From positions 1,054,001-1,118,000 of the forward strand of contig CM019066.1 of assembly GCA_009667805.1 (NCBI GenBank): 64,000 bases of DNA. Direction: 5' to 3'. The stretch is from Leptobrachium leishanense. Lineage: Eukaryota > Chordata > Amphibia > Anura > Megophryidae. The stretch's first letter is position 1, and each line of letters opens with the position of its first letter. This document shows positions 19,118 through 30,299 of the stretch, piece after piece. The translations under genes and the position numbers were made by a program. Under the pieces are notes generated by a model, which worked only from the letters and a program-made list of their open reading frames with translations, made no database searches and was not told where the DNA came from.

Positions 19118-21384
19118 GTGAGGGGAGCATGGTCAGTGACCAGCCTGAACCTCCTCCCCAACAGGTAGTACTTCAGGGCCTCCAAAGCCCACTTAATGGC
19201 AAGGCACTCCTTCTCCACGACAGAATAGTTCTTTTCCCTCGGCAACAGCTTTCTGCTGAGGAAAAGAACAGGGTGCTCCTCACCCTGATATTCCTGGGAG
19301 AGGACCGCCCCCAATCCAGCCTCGGAGGCATCAGTCTGCACCACGAAATCCTTAGTAAAATCAGGGGACACCAAGACGGGATAGGCACATAGGGCCTCCT
19401 TCAAACCAGCAAAAGCGATTTCCGTCTCAGGAGACCATTTCACCATTATGGGGGCTCTCGCTTTCGTGAGATCTGTCAGGGGCGCAGCTATCGCAGCAAA
19501 GTTCGGTATGAACCTCCTGTAGTAGCCGGTCAACCCAAGAAATGCCCTCACCTGTTTTTTCGTCAATGGCTGCGGCCAGTTTTGTATGGCCTCAACCTTA
19601 GTGGTTTGAGGCTTGACCAATCCCTTACCGATGGTATAGCCCAAGTACTTCGCTTCCTCCAGACCAATGGTACTTTTTGCAGGGTTGGCCACCAGGCCAG
19701 CAGCCCGCACAGCATCAAGTACCCTCTGAACTTTCGGAAGGTGGGTTTCCCAATCCGTACTAAAAACTACCACATCATCTAAGTATGCAGCAGCGTAGCG
19801 GGCATGGGGTCTCAGAATCTTATCCATCAGCCTCTGAAACGTGGCTGGGGCCCCGTGCAAACCGAATGGCAACACCGTATATTGAAACAAGCCCTGGGGG
19901 GTTGAAAAGGCGGTTTTTTCCTTTGCTTGCTCAGTGAGTGGCACCTGCCAATATCCCTTCGTCAAGTCAATGGTTGTGAGATAACGCGCTTTCCCCAGCC
20001 TCTCAATCAGCTCATCAACCCTAGGCATCGGATAGGTGTCAAATTTAGAAATACTGTTTAACTTACGGAAATCATTACAAAATCTTATTGACCCATCCGG
20101 TTTGGGGACAAGCACAATGGGACTGTTCCACTCACTATGAGACTCCTCTATCACCCCTAGTTTTAGCATTTTTTCCACCTCTCTCTCTATAGCTTGTCTA
20201 CGGGCCTCCGGAACCCTATAGGGTTTCAGGCAGGCTTTCTTCCCTGGCTCGGTTATAATATCGTGTGTCATTATTTTGGTCCTCCCTGGTATCGCCGAGA
20301 ACACCTCCCGGTTCCTTCTGAGAAACTCGTTAACTTCTGCCTTCTGATGCACAGAGAGGGTGTCAGAAAGGTTTACCTCAGGCTTAGTGAGAGGGAGGTC
20401 TGAAGGCCTCATGGCCACTAAGACCTCTCTATCCTTCCACGGTTTTAACAGGTTTAAATGATAAATCTGCTCAGGCTTTCTCCTTCCAGGTTGGCTCACT
20501 TTATAAGTAACATCACCCACTTTGTCAATTATTTCATAGGGGCCCTGCCAGGTAGCCAAAAATTTATTTTCTACAGTGGGGACCAGGACCAATACCCTAT
20601 CACCAGGTTGAAATACTCTGAGCCGGGCATTCTTATTGTAACTGTACCTTTGGGCTTCTTGGGCCTTTCTCATATGTTCTCTAACCAGGGGTATGACCGC
20701 TTCCATGCGCTCCTGCATCTGAGATATATGTTCAACGACACTGCGGTAGGGTGTCGTCTCCTGTTCCCAGGTCTCTTTAACAACATCCAGCAGACCTCTG
20801 GGATGTCGGCCATATAATAACTCGAACGGGGAGAAGCCTGTAGAGGCCTGGGGAACCTCGCGGATAGAGAACATTAAATAGGGTAGTAAAAGGTCCCAAT
20901 TCCTGCCATCTTTATCAATGACCTTTCTCAGCATACTCTTAAGGGTCTTGTTAAACCGCTCCACTAACCCATCAGTTTGCGGGTGATATACCGAGGTCCT
21001 TAGTTGTTTAATGCCCATTACCTTACATAATTCCCTCATAACTCTGGACATAAATGGGGTCCCCTGGTCTGTTAGTATCTCCTTTGGTATCCCCACCCTG
21101 CTAAACATCAGCACGAGCTCTTTGGCTATTGACTTGGCAGAGCTATTACGCAGGGGCATCGCTTCCGGGTATCGTGTCGCGTAATCAAGAACGACCAGTA
21201 TATACTGGTGCCCCCTAGCAGATTTAACCAGGGGACCTACCAAGTCCATAGCAATTCGCTCAAACGGGATGTCAAGGATAGGCAAGGGTACCAATGGACC
21301 CCGGAAACCTGGAGTCGGAGCAGTAAGTTGGCATTTAGGGCAGGAGGTACAAAAATTCTTTATGGCAGCAAGTACTCCCGCCAA
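18943..21384 (-). pseudogene. Gypsy pol: integrase - RT - RNase H
   Basis: 813 codons open without ATG (first codon TTG), so it is an internal piece. Integrase: CTSCPKC completes the zinc finger, and the catalytic triad is D47, D106, E142 (D-58-D-35-E spacing). A GPY/F-like module follows at about 279-316 (WQGPYEI ... HLNLLKPW). RT: about 390-570 with LTTIDLTKGYWQ, LPFGLHGAPATFQ and YLDD at 534-537. RNase H: from about 675, TDAS at 684-687, E at 726, DH at 751. The tail after residue 767 is frameshift read-through. Integrase and RT catalytic residues are all present, so damage seems recent or could be sequence error. Confidence 0.92.
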
Positions 21385-22397
21385 TAGAATCTCCTGAGGA
21401 CCCTCTCCTTTGTTTTATCCACTCCCAAGTGTCCCCCCAGTACATGGTTATGTGCAAGGCTTAAGACAGTGTTCCTAAAATTCTGTGGTACCAATAATTG
21501 CTTAATAAAGTCAGTACCTCTCTTTTCTACGCGATAGAGCAGTTTGCTAGCCACTTCAAAATGGGGATAAGGCAATATCTTCCCGGCCTGGGTCATAATC
21601 CCATCCATAACTTGAACGTTATTCCTGGCTTCCAACAGGGTTGGGTCCTCCCATTGGGCTCTTTTAAAGTTACCAGGGCCACCCGCCAGTTCTAATAACT
21701 CTTCCGCCTGACCAACATTGATTCCTGGCTCTTTACTTTGAGATGTTTGATTGCCTACTAATACCGGGATAGGACCACATGTCATGTGCTTTCCAGTGAC
21801 TCCATCTTCCAGATCAGCATCAGAAAAAGGAAAGACATAAACCTCCTCTACTGGCCTCAGTTCAGGGGCTTTCCATAGTTCCAGGAAATAAGGAAAGTCT
21901 CTCCCTATGACAACTTCATGGGCCAGGTTAGGTACCACCCCCACACGATACTTCACATTCCCACACTGGGTTTCAATATCCACTTCAGCTGTGGGGTACT
22001 CTCGTTTATCACCATGCACACAGACAATCCCCAATTTCTCCATATGATTGAACACAACCCCAGGTACTATGGATTTAGTCACCAGGGTGACCATACTACC
22101 GGAGTCTAGCAAGGCTCTACGCAATCTGCCATTAAGCTTTACAGTACAAAAGTGGGGATCGTAGTCGTTACCAGCGTGGTCATAGCCAGACAACAATGAA
22201 TGTGCATCATTACAGTCCATAGGCTCATCGTTCACGCAGTCTCTGGCTATATGGCCCACCCTATTGCATTTAAAGCACCTATTCATCTGGTTATACTGAG
22301 GTGCTCTCTGCACCCTGGGAGAAATGTCTCTGCTGTTTTCTGCGTATCCAGGTTTTCTACTATCTTCGTAGCAGAGTTGACCTCCGGTTGTAGCCAC
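21360..22397 (-). pseudogene. Gypsy nucleocapsid knuckle - protease - integrase N-terminus
   Basis: 345 codons open, no ATG (GTG first). A CCHC zinc knuckle, CFKCNRVGHIARDC (residues 41-54), binds element RNA. Aspartic protease active site DSG at 98-100 (ALLDSGSMVTLV) with a VVIGRDF flap-side block near 162. The C-terminal HNHVLGGHLG (His 318, His 323) is the first half of the integrase HHCC zinc finger, whose cysteines are in the next ORF. The frame is broken by one base near 21,378, at a run of C/G. Confidence 0.88.
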
Positions 22398-23038
22398 TTC
22401 CTGGCAAGATGTATTAGGTCAAACATCTGGGACCGTGCAGCTTGGTTAGGAGAGTACGCCCAGGAATGAAATCTTTGTGCCCGTACTGCTGTGGTCACCC
22501 CCAGACGCGCCATGATCTCAGCTTTAAGCTCCACATAGTCACTGGCCTGTGCTGGCTCTAAGTCATAGTAGGCCTTTTGAGGTTCTCCACTCAGAAAAGG
22601 GGCAAGTATACTCGCCCACTCAGCCGCCGGCCACCCTTCTCTCGATGCAGTACGCTCAAAGGCCAACAGGTACGCCTCCACATCATCCGCTGTAGACATT
22701 TTTTGTAGATAATGGCTGGCCCGGATTACCTTAGGGCCTTGGTGGCCGCCTGCCGGATCAGACTCCAGCTTGTCTGACACAGCCCGAATCTCTTTGTGCA
22801 GAGCATGCGTGGCAGACAACTGTTCCTCACGGACCTTGCCAATAGCCTCCATTTGAGCTATCAAGATTTGCTGTACCAGAGTCTCTGTAGTTTCTTTCTG
22901 AGCTTTAGCCATAGCCATAGCATTCTCTGCCTGGGCTAATATCAGCTGCTGCAGGGTTTCCCGGGTCTCGGTAGTCCTCCTATTCGCTTCCTGCTGAGCA
23001 GCGGTGGATTGGACCAGAGCTTTCACAACGTCCTCCAT
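22283..23038 (-). CDS. Gypsy Gag with SCAN-like capsid segment
   Basis: ATG at 23,038, 62 bp inside the 5' LTR; 251 residues. Residues 1-80 are Q/E/A-rich and probably coiled coil. Residues about 105-195 are capsid-like, with [31 protein letters not shown] and [16 protein letters not shown]. The last block resembles SCAN domains, which are known to descend from Gmr1-like capsids. The zinc knuckle lies in another frame about 100 bp downstream, and the expected distal SCAN helices are missing. An internal deletion or frameshift near 22,360-22,400 is therefore likely. Would assemble the retrotransposon particle if intact. Confidence 0.8.
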   Translation of the reverse strand: MEDVVKALVQSTAAQQEANRRTTETRETLQQLILAQAENAMAMAKAQKETTETLVQQILIAQMEAIGKVREEQLSATHALHKEIRAVSDKLESDPAGGHQGPKVIRASHYLQKMSTADDVEAYLLAFERTASREGWPAAEWASILAPFLSGEPQKAYYDLEPAQASDYVELKAEIMARLGVTTAVRAQRFHSWAYSPNQAARSQMFDLIHLARKWLQPEVNSATKIVENLDTQKTAETFLPGCREHLSITR

Positions 23039-23079
23039 GCTGTTTGTGGTTTATACTGCCCTCAGACTAGTGCGGTTGG

Positions 23080-23097
23080 TCCTCACACAGGGCACCA
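23080..23097 (-). promoter_or_regulatory. Primer binding site
   Basis: Element-strand TGGTGCCCTGTGTGAGG begins 2 bases after the 5' LTR, with the TGG start typical of a site complementary to a tRNA 3' CCA end. I could not assign the tRNA. Confidence 0.65.
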
Positions 23098-23099
23098 TG

Positions 23100-23626
23100 T
23101 GTGGCAAGAGTCCTCCGTCAACCAGGTCTTCTAGGGCAGTAATTGTAGCGAGACAGCAGGTCTTTTGTAAACAGTGAAGTTTATTCTTTTTACCTTCAGA
23201 AAGGTGCACAGCAAACAGTGGCAGCTCAGCAACACAGCAATTCACAGCAACACAGCAATTCTGTGAGTTAGCAATTCAGCAGATACAGCGATACGGCAGT
23301 TCACTCTGGTGGGTGCTCGCCCACCCTTTTCTTTCTCTCTCTCTGCCCTATCAGCTTCCTTTGGTTTCTTTTTAAACCCTTACTGGTGGACCACACCTAC
23401 AGTCCTAGCTGACCCTGCTAATACCTGGTCTGGAAGTGATCCAGGTTGTTGGGATAGTGGCCGCCCTTCACTCCACTACCCCAACCCCAGGGACCCATAA
23501 CACACTTTCCTGGGAGCTAGGTTGCTCCAAAAAACAAACAGTCTCCCTGGGGTTCTTTTAAATGCAGTGTACCAGGCCTGGTCTCAGGTATCTCCCATTC
23601 AATACCAAGCCCTGCTTCCTATCACA
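23100..23626 (-). repeat. LTR (5' LTR of the gypsy element)
   Basis: 527 bp, matching 18,404-18,931 except for one substitution and one missing C. Acts as promoter and carries a minus-strand AATAAA near 23,183. Confidence 0.95.
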
Positions 23627-23630
23627 GTAT

Positions 23631-24380
23631 GTATATATCTACAGGTCGAAACGTTGTTGTTATGGTAACGGAATAAACCCACTTTGGTGTGATACTGCAA
23701 TATGCAGGAGTTTATTTATTATTATTGTATTTACGTATATATGTGTCTATTTATCTACGCAGTTATATATCTATCTATGATTGTTCTGATTTTCCTGTGA
23801 CCAATTAAAGATTTTTTTATCAGATTGCTGAGGTATAATATCAGTGGATACTTTGTATGGTTTTTCTGCTCATCAGTCATTATTATTGCTATAGATTTAC
23901 TTTCTCTTTTGTTTGTACATATATTATATAAAATACTTTCTCGTAATAAAAATAAAATAAAATACTGTCAGTAATGAGGGTGTCAGATTCCTGTTACTGA
24001 TGATCTACTCACCTTACACAAACATTAAATGACAAAGAAGTCTAATGTGGACACTTCTTTGACAAAGGGGTAAGAAAGTACCTTAAAGCACATTCCAAAC
24101 AAATATGGAATTACTTATCAGAATTGTGTTGTTTTTTTTGTTTACAGGAAAATATTCTACAGATTTACATGTGAAGGTTATAAGGACGCCAGGTCCACGC
24201 AAAAAATGATAGAGTAAAAGAATTTGAAACATTTAGAAAGTACAACTTATTTTGGTGTATGTACACTGGAGGCTTCTCCACAGGGTCAGCAGGGGTAGTG
24301 CCCTACCAGATTTTTGGTCCCCTGTCCAAAAATAAACATATGCATTGTTAGTAAAGGCACGTATTAAACTGAAAATAAAA
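23631..24380. other. Unclassified A/T-rich DNA with a GAAACGTTGT motif
   Basis: CAGGTCGAAACGTTGTTG at about 23,643 followed by AATAAA at 23,672 resembles the motif at 62,150. No gene seen. Confidence 0.4.
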
Positions 24381-24565
24381 TTAAGCAAAGGTTGAGTGCA
24401 ACCATTCTGGTTTTGTATGTTACATTTGAGGGACTGACCACTCTTCTTGGTTTTGCTGCCTCCTTGTCACAGGTTTCTCAGTGCTGGACATTGATTTTTA
24501 TATATAATTTTCTATATATATATAATCAGAGTATAGCGGTGCGTAGTGATACCTATTCTATTGGG
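24381..24565 (+). repeat. Unclassified repeat, also at 40,170 inverted
   Basis: AAAGGTTGAGTGC and AGAGTATAGCGGTGCGTAGTGATA, separated by a TATATA tract, recur in inverted orientation at 40,170-40,262 (ATCACTACGCACTGCTATAC ... GCACTCAACCTTT). No coding potential. Confidence 0.6.
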
Positions 24566-24987
24566 CTGACGTTACATTACACTCCTAGTCATCCAGGGAA
24601 ATGCCCACAACAGAAAACCTACTAGGATTGTTGATGGCCGTGTGTGGAGAAACATACAAACTACTCTGCTTTTTTATGCGGTCCCCACAGTATGAAAGCA
24701 AAATGATGAAACATAAGATTCTTGCCCAATAAATACATTTTCAAAAAGAGTCTTCCACAAGGAATATTGGTGAGGAAGACAGTCAGTGGATAAAGTGGTC
24801 AGGGGATGGTCACCTTCTAGTTACTCCACTGGAGTCACAAATGTGTCTGCTTTTCCAGCACCTGTTTTCAGAGGCGGCCCTTTAATTAGGCCAAAAAGGC
24901 AGTCACCTAATGTCATTTTTATGTAGGACGGAATTTATTTGCAATGTTTGCAAACTGTGTTCATGTGTATTCTGATGTTCCACACAA

Positions 24988-25330
24988 ACACGCGCAGCCC
25001 CCACTCTCTGGAACGCTCTCCCTCGTACTGTCAGACTTTCCCCTAACTTCTCTTCCTTCAAACACTCCCTTAAAACGTTCCTATTTAGGGAAGCCTACCA
25101 CCCAACTCACTGACACAACCATCAATCACTCTCACCTTGCAGTCCTCTCCTCCTGTTTCCAACCCCCAACCCTCCCAGATTGTGAGTTCCTACGGGAATA
25201 GGGCCCTCATCTCCTCCTGTACTGTTTGTCAAATGTTGTTCAATGTATTGTAACCCTGTCTATACTGTGCTTATTGTACAGCGCTGCGGAATATGCTGGC
25301 GCTTTATAAATAAAGAATAATAATAATAAA
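24988..25330 (+). mobile_element. L2-like LINE 3' end
   Basis: CGCAGCCCCCACTCTCTGG through GCGCTTTATAAATAAAGAA is colinear with the longer copy at 40,610-41,640. It includes the last roughly 35 codons of the ORF (PTLWNALPRTVRLSPNFSSF-like) with changes, and ends in TAA trinucleotide repeats. Confidence 0.9.
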
Positions 25331-25366
25331 TAATAACACACTTTTACATTTACTCCCATCTACCAA

Positions 25367-25534
25367 CAGGGTGAAAACCAGGAGAACTGGCAGGAGAAGA
25401 GAACAATCTAGACCAAATAGCCGATTTGGAAAGTGAGATAAATGGGAGAATTTTTCTGGTTTGGCCGTTTTGACCTAGAATTTTCACTTCTCCTGCCAAT
25501 TCTGCCGAGTTTCACATTTTAGTGAATAGACCTG
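25367..25534. mobile_element. Palindromic MITE related to 42,278
   Basis: Shares AATAGCCGATTTGGAAAGTG, GGGAGAATTTTTCTGGTTTG and TTTTGACCTAGAATTTTC with 42,278-42,459; the left terminus is eroded. It forms a long imperfect hairpin. No ORF. Confidence 0.7.
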
Positions 25535-25822
25535 TAATACATTACAGAGCAGCTTGTGAAGTTTGTTTTTGCTTTGTTACATAGGAAATTGTCTTCAAAC
25601 CGGGGAATTGATGATACGGTAAATAATTATTTTGAAACCTGTGCTAATTGCTTAATGACTGAGCTAATATATGGCTTAAGTTATTTCTTTCAGACATTCA
25701 GCAGTTAGACGGAGCTGGTCTTGAAAGTGCCCGTCCGACGTTATGAAAAGATGGATGAGTATTTTTATGTTAAAAAGTAAAGGGTACACCATCCCCAAAT
25801 GCTTTATCTATTCATAAGATGT
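25535..25822. other. Unclassified DNA
   Basis: Nothing recognised. Confidence 0.3.
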
Positions 25823-26003
25823 GGATGGAGTAGAGGTAACATCACTGCTCTATAACCGTGGAGACGCAGGTTCGAATCCTGGCAAGAGCACCTCTCCAGT
25901 AAGTGTCCTTGGGCAAGACACCTAACGTTACATACTCGCCTCCCAGGACATACTTGAAAAGGAGAGACATCTCAATGTATCCTTCCTGGTAAAATACTTT
26001 CTC
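25823..26003 (+). mobile_element. tRNA-derived SINE with LINE tail
   Basis: Head: GGATGGAGTAGAGGTAACAT ... GCAGGTTCGAATCCTGGC, a box B-like GGTTCGAATCC of RNA polymerase III promoters. Middle: AGTGTCCTTGGGCAAGACAC. Tail: CCAGGACATACTTGAAAAGG ... ATCCTTCCTGGTAAAATACTT, the same as the 3' end of the LINE copies A-D. Shared tails are the known mark of a SINE mobilised by its partner LINE. Confidence 0.85.
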
Positions 26004-26645
26004 CAAAAAAATGTTCCTTTGAAAAGTGAAATATTTGGTGCTGGACGGGTCTGTTTATTTTGCACGGCTAGGTCTCCCTGTCAAGATACAGGATTTCAAT
26101 TAAATACTGTAACTCCGGGATTAATTTGGCATAAAATGCTCTCTCGGGAACGCATTTGGGAAACAAAGATCGATTGTTAGTGACATTTTACAACCTCCTT
26201 TAAACAGTGTGGGTTGGCATTAACCATGCAGAACTGTGTGATAAAAGTTGTACAATCAAGCGTTTCACGAAGAATTAATCTGGTATAATGTGCCCGGAGA
26301 TCTCCTTTTAAAGAATCAGTAATGACTAGATGGATAGATCACTCTTGCTTGGGACAGGTTGTGCACGATTATATTTGGGAGAAATCCTCCGTTATCTGAA
26401 CAGACTGGAAATGACAAAAATGGTTGGACACACCTATGGTTGCCGGATCAGCCATGTTTTCCTGGACTCATATAAAATATTCATGCTGATGGACAGTGCA
26501 TGAAAAATGCAACCTCGCAGTATGTAGAATCCATAGGCGCCAGACTGGAGTCATCCCTGTCACCCGTAGATGGCGGCCCCTGGAAATACTGCTAGTAGTT
26601 CGCAGCTCGCTACATCCAGCTGGGAAAGAATGACCTTTGCGTGAT
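26004..26645. other. Unclassified DNA
   Basis: No gene or repeat recognised. Confidence 0.3.
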
Positions 26646-27615
26646 GGATCTTGGACACATAAGGGATTATTAACAAAGTGAAATGTCAGTGCTTTTCACT
26701 TCGGTGCATCTTGGCGATTCCATTTTGCCAAAGCTACGGTGAATTCATTATTCACTGTAGGGTCATTGTAGTGCACCGAAGATGGAGTCGCCGAAGCCGC
26801 ATAAAAAAAAGTGGTGAACGTCGCCAAAGATCGGTGAACTGGCCTTGGTGAAATCCACCCAACTGAAGAAAAGAAAATCAGAACTCTCTTATTCTCCTAA
26901 AATGTGTTTAAACCAATAGAAATGCATCTAAATAATAATAAAAGTCCTTTAAAAAATAAAAATGTCTGTTACAGAATAATGAAAAAAAAAAAACCTTTAA
27001 AAAAAATTGGGAAACAAAAATAGAAAAATTACAAAAAAGTGTTTTAAAAAATTAAAAAGACTTTTTGCTGAAAATGAAAAGAATAAACGTTTTTTAAAAA
27101 ATAGAATAAAATGATATCACGTTTTAACAATGAATCTTATGGGATTTAAAAAAAATAATTGGGAATCAAAGATTTCGTCTAAAATCCCCATAAAGAATAC
27201 AAAAAGGTGTTCAAAAAATAAATAAGACTTTCTGGCGAAAGTTAAAAGAATAAACAGTTTAATAAAAAAATTTGAAACGATAATATTTTTTTAGATTGAA
27301 TCCTATGGGATCCGTCTTATTAAAGCTGTCGACTCGAACCACCAAAAATCACGGCATTTCACTGACACTTCGGTGCAGTTCGACGTTCCCTGACTAGATT
27401 AACCATTACGTCTCTATGGGACAATTTTGCTGCTGCCGAAGATCGCCGAACTGTGGCGAATTGCGGTGAAGCGCACCTTATTTCGCCATCAATTCACATA
27501 TATTTGGAGAATTGACTGCTTTGTGAATAGATTAACTGGCCCGAAATTGCACCGTATGGTGGAATTCAATGTTTGGTGCCCTTCGGTGGCAAGTTCGGGG
27601 CTTTGTGAATAACAG
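26646..27615. mobile_element. Diverged relative of the CAGGGTTATTC MITE
   Basis: Left end AAGGGATTATTAACAAAGTG, right end CTTTGTGAATAAC. Interior blocks (CACGGCATTTCACTGACA, TAGATTAACCATTACGTCTC, CCCGAAATTGCACCGTATGG) align in order with the copy at 29,096-29,950. About 970 bp, A/T-rich centre. No transposase. Confidence 0.65.
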
Positions 27616-28019
27616 GTGTATAAGAATCAGGTTAAAGTTTGTGGATTCGGCAGGGCACAGGGCAGACACATCGCCAGAGGGATATATCAATAAATGGAAT
27701 AATATTTTGGCTTTTCTGGGGAGTAAATAAGATTTCTTAAAAAGATAGAATAAGGAATAAAAATAAACAGTGAAGCTGAAGTAAACAGCACACCCGTCAC
27801 CCGGTAATAGGAAATCTTGTTTACTGTATACAGAACATTCCGCTTTTGGTTCTGGCCTCTTCTTTTAATAAGAAAACCTAAAAAAAAATAATAATAATCA
27901 GAAATAAGACAGAAATGATTTTATACTTTACTGGCAATAATCTTTATACAACTCCAAATAGTATCTCATGTGTTGATGTTTATTTTTATACTGGATTGAC
28001 TTAATAAATTGATTTGGAA
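27616..28019. other. Unclassified A/T-rich DNA
   Basis: Nothing recognised. Confidence 0.3.
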
Positions 28020-28022
28020 TAA

Positions 28023-28448
28023 GGCTAGGGTCAAACGAACGCATTATTCACAGCGACCCTCAAAAAGTGCATCCGAACACATTGACGTATTTTTTCACGG
28101 AATGCGTGAAAACGGTCAGACGACGCACATTTTCGTGAGTGATTTTTTACGGATTCAAACCAGGAAACTTTGGGCGTCTGGACGTTATATTGGCCGGACA
28201 TGAGCAGGGTCTGACGTCTCCTAATCACGCACACACGCCACTAGCGGACGCAGCGCACTCTGTACGTCAGTACTAGTGGTTCGACGTTCTTGAAAAAATG
28301 CGTTCGTTTGCCGCTTGCGTTGCGCGGCCAAACTTTCGTGCGACCGTACTTCGTATATTGCCCGTCATTGCCCGTCATTTGCTGCTACTACGGCCGTGAT
28401 TAAATGCGCCTAAATGCACGTTAAAAATGCGTTAGTCTGACCCCAGCC
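28023..28448. mobile_element. Harbinger-like MITE, flanks TAA/TTA
   Basis: GGCTAGGGTCAAACGAACGC ... TCTGACCCCAGCC, 426 bp. Close match to 5,831, 36,317 (inverted) and 42,562. Confidence 0.88.
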
Positions 28449-28575
28449 TTAGGGGATTCGTAGAAATATGACCTTTTCCAAATAATGTATGTAAAAACTA
28501 CATAAAACATTTAAAAAAAAAGAAATGAAGTGCTATGCCATATGTTACATGGTGTCAACCTGCAGCAAGATATTA

Positions 28576-28913
28576 GGCTGGGGTCAGATGAGCGCACTAT
28601 TTGCGCCCGTACTGACGTGCCTCCCGGCGTCCGTCGCAGCGTTGTGACGCTTCAACGGGGCTGGCCACACGCTGTAGTGTGCGCACAAATTGCGCGCGCT
28701 ACAGCAGAAGTTCTGAAACCCTCCCCGTCGAAGGTCTATGACGCACGTTCGACGGAACTATAAAGCGACAATCCTCTATAGGAGGATCGAGCCTTGCCGC
28801 GCTGAGCGCACTAACTGCGCTCAGAGAGGTGGCCAGACGGGCGTCGAGTGGAAAGAACGTCCACTCTCACGGACGTTCGTTCCGCTCTGCAAAACGCTCA
28901 TCTGACCCCGGCC
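28576..28913. mobile_element. Harbinger-like MITE, short subfamily, TSD TTA
   Basis: 338 bp from GGCTGGGGTCAGATGAGCGC to CTGACCCCGGCC with TTA on both sides (28,573-28,575; 28,914-28,916). Shares its interior with 7,628-7,953. Confidence 0.88.
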
Positions 28914-29095
28914 TTACTGGGGTATGAATATTTATTATTCCACATGTTTGAAGCATTAGCTAGACATATCGTGGTTACGGATGCACCTCTCACTGGACTT
29001 CCTTGAGTAATCTTGATTATTGTGGCGTTTATTTCTCCAAGACGAAGTGTGAAAATTCTAAATAGATTCCTTCCTTTATTTTAACGGCACACAAA

Positions 29096-29950
29096 CAGGG
29101 TTATTCAAAGAGCACCGAAATTCCACCAGAATTTTTGTGCTCTTTCGTTCCCTGCACTTCGGGGACTCAAATTCCCCGACCCTGCGGTGAATTCTGCAAT
29201 CACCGCAGGGTCCCTGAAGTGCAGGGAAAATCCTTCCGAAAAACCAGCGAATCAAAAAGAAAAACCGGCGCAAAATCGCCGAAAATATTGGATCTGATAA
29301 GCTGCAGCAAACCCGTCGAACGCATCCAGAAAAAGCAGGCGATCCGGGAAAAACACAGCGCCAACCAGTAGCCAGAAAAAGCCGACGAGCAGGGAAAAAA
29401 AGCACGCACACCGTGACTTTGAAAAACTGTTTGCAAAAAGAAATATACTGCAGGAAAATGCCTGGAATTAACATATAAGGTCCTATGAGTAATAATAATA
29501 AAAAGGTCTGTTACAGGTAAAAAAAAATCCCAAAACAAATTTCGCTGAAAAAATTCAAAAAAATGTCTTAAAAAAAAATCATAAAAATAATAAATAAAGA
29601 TACTTTTTGCTGAAGATTGAAAGAATAAATTTTATTAAATTGGTATTTAATAAAAACGGGAATATTTTTTACATTGAAACGTACAGGATTCGCCTGATTA
29701 AACCTGTTGAATGAAACCAACGAACATCAGGGCATTTCTCTGACATGTCACTGCTGTTCGGTGTCTCTGAATAGATTAACCATTGCTTCTCTATGGGGGA
29801 TTTCACTCGCGAACAGCACCGCATGTGCAGACAATTTGCCAATATTTGGTGAATTGCCAGCAATTGAATAACCACGAAATTGCACCGTATGGGGAAATTC
29901 ACTCTTTGGCGCAATTTCGGGGCCAGTTCGGCTCTCTTTGAATAACCCCT
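29096..29950. mobile_element. CAGGGTTATTC MITE, TSD AAA
   Basis: 855 bp, ends CAGGGTTATTCAAAGAGC / GCTCTCTTTGAATAACCCCT, AAA on both sides. Diverged from the 15,626 type: the left subterminal stem is weaker and the body carries poly-A/T tracts. Confidence 0.88.
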
Positions 29951-29953
29951 AAA

Positions 29954-30299
29954 GTATCAGGTTAGAAAGTGGTGTCCATAAGCCCCTCAAATCTAGTTTC
30001 CTCTCACCCCGTGCTGTTCTTTATTCAGGCCTGTTGTTAAAACAAATAAAATTGACTATATTCAGGAAAAAAAAGACTACAGTGAACGTCCTACATTCTA
30101 CATTTTATAGAGGTGGTTAAAGTGGCGCGGTCACGCCCAAAACAAGTTCATTTGACATGGAATCAATCACTCGCATATTGGCATTTTTTCGTTAACGGAT
30201 ATAATTGGGGGAAAAAGAGAGATACTCCCTGTTAAAGTTTTGTTGTTGATCATCACATGATTGCGTCAGGTCTCCCTCTTTTTCATACTTGCTGCTCAA
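29954..30299. other. Unclassified DNA
   Basis: Nothing recognised before the Helitron start. Confidence 0.3.

Larger units (their letters stand above)
18404..23626 (-). mobile_element. Ty3/gypsy LTR retrotransposon, Gmr1-like (integrase before RT)
   Basis: Complete 5,223-bp provirus-like unit on the minus strand: two LTRs, a 4-bp target duplication GTAT (18,400-18,403; 23,627-23,630), a PBS next to the right LTR and a purine tract next to the left LTR. Coding order is gag, protease, integrase, RT, RNase H. Integrase upstream of RT is the reverse of usual Ty3/gypsy order and is the defining trait of the Gmr1-like group of deuterostome gypsy elements. The LTRs differ by one substitution and one indel over 528 bp, so insertion is recent, yet pol has at least two single-base frame breaks. 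No envelope gene. Confidence 0.92.

Noticed and set aside
22283..22397. Programmed -1 frameshift between gag and protease
   Set aside because: No convincing slippery heptamer in the overlap; a deletion or point frameshift explains it equally well.
23100..23626. Independent solo LTR
   Set aside because: It pairs with 18,404-18,931 through matching TSD, PBS and PPT; it is the 5' LTR of the same element.
25840..25900. tRNA gene
   Set aside because: A box B-like GGTTCGAATCC is present, but the unit continues into SINE body and LINE tail and lacks a full cloverleaf; it is a tRNA-derived SINE head.
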